Shown: piece after piece, positions 61,306-64,000 of the stretch
Layout: each line of letters begins with the position of its first letter
Position numbering within the stretch: the first letter of the stretch is position 1
Source: Haloplasma contractile
Lineage (GTDB): Bacteria > Bacillota_I > Bacilli_A > Haloplasmatales > Haloplasmataceae
Assembly: GCA_016841945.1 (NCBI GenBank)
Contig: JAENYC010000015.1
Location: forward strand, 22,230-86,229
Length of the DNA: 64,000 nucleotides
Direction of reading: 5' to 3'
Position numbers and translations under genes: made by a program
The notes under the pieces: generated by a model
What the model was told of the DNA's origin: nothing
What the model saw: only the letters and a program-made list of their open reading frames with translations
The model's database searches: none

Positions 61306-62289
61306 TTATGTTGTTTTCCCTTCTTTGATCCAAACATCGAATCTTTCTTGTCTTGGATGATGTCGGTGCTTTTTCTCTTTTAATTGTGTCATAATCATAT
61401 CTACAACTGTATCAATAATGATTTCTTTATCTGAGTCTACAGTAGATAGTCTATTAGGTACTAAAAATTCATTCTGAATATTATCATAACCTACTACCTT
61501 AATATCTTCTGGGATTTTATAATTTCTCTCTTCTAATAATGTAATAACCTCTAGTGCCATCACATCATTAAAACAAAAAATACTATCCACATTCTGCTTT
61601 AATAAAAATAATAGATCATCTTCAATATTATAAGAATTCATAAATCGAAAATTGAGCTCATCGTAATCAACTTTCAAATCATCTAAACTTCGTTTTAAAC
61701 CATTTAATCGTCGAACAGAACATTCTATTTTCTTAGGCGCGCCAATATAACCAATATTCTTGGCACCTTTTGAAACTAATAACTTTCCAACTTCATAACC
61801 TCCAAGAAAATCATTAGTCGTTACAGAATCAATATTCAAATACGAATTTTCCCTTCCAAATAAAAGAATAGGAATTTTATTCTGTTTACAAGCTTTCACA
61901 ACTTTTATATCAGGTTCTAAAAAGGTTATAATAGCATCAACTTTTCTTGCGATAATCGGGTATAAAGACTTGATTTTAAATTCTATATCGTGTATACCAA
62001 AAATCATGGTAGCATAACCTAAAGCTTCTAATCGTTTGTGTAATTTATCAGCCATAATCATAAAATATGGATTTGTCATATTATCAAATACAACCGCAAT
62101 TATATGTGAGTTTCCACTACGCAAACTGCTTGCGATAGAATTAGGTATATACCCCATTTTATCAGCCAATTCTCTCACTTTAATCTTTGTATCCTCACCT
62201 ATATCAGGCATGTCTCTTAATGCACGTGATACAGTATTCACTGTAAGTCCTAACGTATTTGCGATATCAATTAATCTTACATTGCTCAT
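61306..62289 (-). CDS. LacI family transcriptional regulator
   Basis: 327 residues. N-terminal helix-turn-helix (LIDIANTLGLTVNTVSRALR) and hinge helix IPNSIASSLRSG, then a periplasmic-binding-protein-like sensor domain (IIAVVFDNMTNPYF onward). It probably represses the downstream sugar genes and itself: matching palindromes lie in its own promoter and before the operon. Inducer unknown, perhaps an arabino-oligosaccharide. Confidence 0.92.
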   Translation of the reverse strand: MSNVRLIDIANTLGLTVNTVSRALRDMPDIGEDTKIKVRELADKMGYIPNSIASSLRSGNSHIIAVVFDNMTNPYFMIMADKLHKRLEALGYATMIFGIHDIEFKIKSLYPIIARKVDAIITFLEPDIKVVKACKQNKIPILLFGRENSYLNIDSVTTNDFLGGYEVGKLLVSKGAKNIGYIGAPKKIECSVRRLNGLKRSLDDLKVDYDELNFRFMNSYNIEDDLLFLLKQNVDSIFCFNDVMALEVITLLEERNYKIPEDIKVVGYDNIQNEFLVPNRLSTVDSDKEIIIDTVVDMIMTQLKEKKHRHHPRQERFDVWIKEGKTT

Positions 62290-62326
62290 TTATATTCCTC
62301 CTACAAAGTGAAAGCGGTTTACTAAA

Positions 62327-62355
62327 ATTATAGATTACATTAACGTTAATGTCAA
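62327..62355 (-). promoter_or_regulatory. Consensus promoter of the lacI-type gene
   Basis: Minus strand: TTGACA (62350-62355), exactly 17 bases, TATAAT (62327-62332), both perfect. The spacer contains the LacI operator. Confidence 0.88.
62337..62352. promoter_or_regulatory. LacI-type operator within the regulator promoter
   Basis: Perfect 16-base palindrome ACATTAACGTTAATGT with a central CG. It occupies most of the spacer and part of the -35, so binding would block RNA polymerase (autorepression). Confidence 0.8.
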
Positions 62356-62519
62356 TACACTTCCTATATTTTTTTAATAATTGTTTTATTTTTTTAATTT
62401 AATAGATCAATATAAATCCCACGTGATACTGTTATTTTATAGATAAAATGATAAACAAATATAGATATATTAATGATTATCATATATAATATACTTATAA
62501 AACTGAAAGGAGATTGTTT

Positions 62520-62948
62520 ATGGGAGTAATAGGTAAGTCTACAGGAGTTATCGGAAGTATCATATCTATTATATTTTCTATCGTTGGCATCGCTAGCTTT
62601 AGTGTTTTAAACGCTATGTTTAAAACAGATGAGTTTATTGAATCTTATACCAATAGTTATGTTGAAGCAGGTGGTCACCCAGGTGATATAGAAGCAACTT
62701 TAGACATTTTTGATAATCTTCTATCTTTTGGAAAAATTGTTGCCATCATTTTTATATTAATAGGAATTGTAGGATTTATATTAGTTTTATTAACAAATAA
62801 TGAAAACAAAAGAAAAATGTCACCATTTATTTTATTAATAGGTATTATACACATCTTTTCTTTAAGAATTTTAGCTGCTATATTATTAATCGTATCATCT
62901 AGACAATTATCAAAGAATTATCAACCCGCAACACCAACTGAAGCATAA
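62520..62948 (+). CDS. Small membrane protein, DUF4064-like
   Basis: 142 residues from ATG at 62520, 7 bases after AAAGGAG; a TTG two codons upstream is less likely. Membrane segments at about 10-32, 68-90 and 100-125, with a short acidic external loop between the first two. The layout resembles DUF4064 proteins of Firmicutes. Function unknown. Monocistronic, with a hairpin terminator after it. Confidence 0.7.
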   Translation: MGVIGKSTGVIGSIISIIFSIVGIASFSVLNAMFKTDEFIESYTNSYVEAGGHPGDIEATLDIFDNLLSFGKIVAIIFILIGIVGFILVLLTNNENKRKMSPFILLIGIIHIFSLRILAAILLIVSSRQLSKNYQPATPTEA

Positions 62949-62971
62949 AAGGGAACGCTTGTTCCCTTTTT
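62948..62971. terminator. Bidirectional terminator
   Basis: AAAGGGAAC / GTTCCCTTT stem with loop GCTT and T-rich flanks, between two convergent genes. Confidence 0.88.
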
Positions 62972-63476
62972 ATTTTATATCTAATACATATCTTACTTCA
63001 TTCAATTTTTTCCCAATATTTAATTCTTTTATTGTATCATCAAATGTAAATCCCATTTTTTCATAAAATCTTCTTGCGCTCCAATTATCTTCAAGGACCC
63101 ACAATGTAACCTTTTGATAACCTCGATTTTTCAAATTATTTAATCCCCATTTTATTAATTTAGTTCCGATTCCATATCTCCAGTACTCCGGTAACAAATA
63201 TATTCCCCATATCTCGCCATAACAATCATCTTTGTCCTCATCACGGCATTTTCCTATACATATAAATCCTAGTGCTTTTTCACCTTTTAAGATAAGATAA
63301 TCTTCTTCCTTCTCTTCTTTTAATGCTTGTTCAAAATAAACCGCTCTTTTTTCAGGTATCATATTATCTAATATTTTATCAGGTACAATTCCTTTATATG
63401 CAACCTGCCAAGATTTAGCGTGAATTTCACCTAATTGTTTACTATCATCACTATTTGCCTTTCTAATAGTATACAT
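62970..63476 (-). CDS. GNAT family N-acetyltransferase
   Basis: 168 residues. IWGIYLLPEYWRYGIGTKLI holds the acetyl-CoA loop, and VTLWVLEDNWSARRFYEKMG is the usual C-terminal part. The substrate is unknown. ATG follows GGAGATGATAGT. It is separate from the sugar operon. Confidence 0.87.
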   Translation of the reverse strand: MYTIRKANSDDSKQLGEIHAKSWQVAYKGIVPDKILDNMIPEKRAVYFEQALKEEKEEDYLILKGEKALGFICIGKCRDEDKDDCYGEIWGIYLLPEYWRYGIGTKLIKWGLNNLKNRGYQKVTLWVLEDNWSARRFYEKMGFTFDDTIKELNIGKKLNEVRYVLDIK

Positions 63477-63576
63477 ACTATCATCTCCTATAAAAATGGA
63501 TTTATTTTAATGAGTTTTAAATAAAAATTGAAATATGTTCTCATAATGTAGTTGGATATCTATAAAGGGAGGTGTA

Positions 63577-63948
63577 ATGAAATTGTTTAAATATCAATCC
63601 ATCAATTACAATGCATTCTTTATCAATCTAATGCTTTTATTATTTAGTAGCTTAATGATTAGTTTTTCATTTCACTTATGGCATTATTATCATTATATTT
63701 ATGAAATCTACATTAGTTTATTTTTCTTATTTTGTATTTTTGTTCCTCTTTTCATTAACAAAATAGTCAATTTATTAATTGATATCATTCATATTGTATT
63801 TTGTAATGATTGTGAAACAACATTCTTATTTGGTTTTCTCTTTTTAATTGTCGGAACTATGATTTTTCTAATTTATTTATTACTTCCTTCTAGTTTCTTA
63901 TTTCTAATCTCATCAATTATTACCATTATAGGTATCAGTATATTTTAA
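63577..63948 (+). CDS. Small hydrophobic membrane protein, unknown
   Basis: 123 residues with about four predicted membrane helices (10-30, 40-60, 82-102, 104-122) and a short polar loop containing CNDC. It starts ATG after GGGAGGTGTA, a good ribosome-binding site, so it is probably a real gene. No family recognised. Confidence 0.6.
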   Translation: MKLFKYQSINYNAFFINLMLLLFSSLMISFSFHLWHYYHYIYEIYISLFFLFCIFVPLFINKIVNLLIDIIHIVFCNDCETTFLFGFLFLIVGTMIFLIYLLLPSSFLFLISSIITIIGISIF

Positions 63949-64000
63949 GGGGCTGTCGGTTAATTAAAAATTGACTAACCCCCGAATAAACAAAAAAGGC

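Noticed and set aside
62309..62321. TGAAAGCGGTTTA as a CcpA cre site before the lacI-type gene
   Set aside because: The left half matches cre, but the right half does not end in CA at the correct spacing; kept only as a weak possibility.

Overview
The window is AT-rich chromosomal DNA from a low-GC Gram-positive bacterium. From about 0.4 to 40.7 kb it follows the Bacillus subtilis order gltX-cysS-mrnC-rlmB-sigH-rpmG-secE-nusG-rplKAJL-rsmC(ybxB)-rpoBC-rpsLG-fusA-tuf-S10/spc/alpha-ecfA1A2T-truA, with losses. UGA is a stop codon (it ends ecfT, mrnC and the rsmC-like gene) and is not used for Trp, so this is not a mycoplasma or spiroplasma. RpoB nevertheless has Asn at the position equivalent to E. 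coli 526, the residue known from rifampicin-insensitive mollicutes. Together with long lipoprotein linkers and missing operon members, this suggests a relative of the mollicutes that keeps the standard code (Haloplasma/Turicibacter/Izemoplasma-like). That placement is inference.

Layout. 1-338: 5' part of a YtcJ-like amidohydrolase (minus). 443-4228: NusG-II protein, ECF transporter module (ecfA1, ecfA2, ecfT) and truA (minus). 4374-19110: S10/spc/alpha ribosomal superoperon with secY, adk, map, infA, rpoA (minus), preceded by a consensus promoter and an attenuator-like leader. 19554-31406: rpoB, rpoC, rpsL, rpsG, fusA, tuf (minus). 31521-36028: rsmC-like gene, rplL/J/A/K, nusG, an enlarged secE and rpmG (minus), with L10 and L11-type leaders. 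36100-44643: sigH, rlmB, mrnC, cysS, gltX, hflX and B12-dependent nrdJ (minus). 44823-52963 is on the plus strand: a ClpC-like protein whose second ATPase domain is degenerate, radA, a GNAT acetyltransferase, a methyltransferase, an RluA-type pseudouridine synthase, a small Cys-rich protein, glpX, ispD and ispF. 53002-62289 (minus) is an arabinan-type carbohydrate locus: LacI regulator, a three-module carbohydrate-binding lipoprotein, a GH43 lipoprotein, an ABC solute-binding lipoprotein, two permeases and an intracellular GH2 enzyme. 62520-63948: a small membrane protein, a GNAT acetyltransferase and a second membrane protein; the last bases may be the start of a mobile element.

How it works together. 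The first 40 kb is the core information-processing cluster, with classic RNA leaders controlling ribosomal protein synthesis. The sugar locus reads as a surface system: anchored lipoproteins bind and cut an arabinan-like polymer, the ABC importer takes up oligosaccharides, and GH2 finishes hydrolysis inside. A LacI repressor has its operator inside its own TTGACA/TATAAT promoter, and a near-identical operator lies before the first structural gene. No transporter ATPase is encoded in the locus, so a shared MsmX-type ATPase is presumably used.

Most unusual points: the ClpC-like protein with both D2 Walker motifs erased but the ClpP-docking tripeptide kept; SecE extended to 223 residues; natural Asn526 in RpoB; an rplK promoter embedded in the nusG terminator; and the LacI operator pair.
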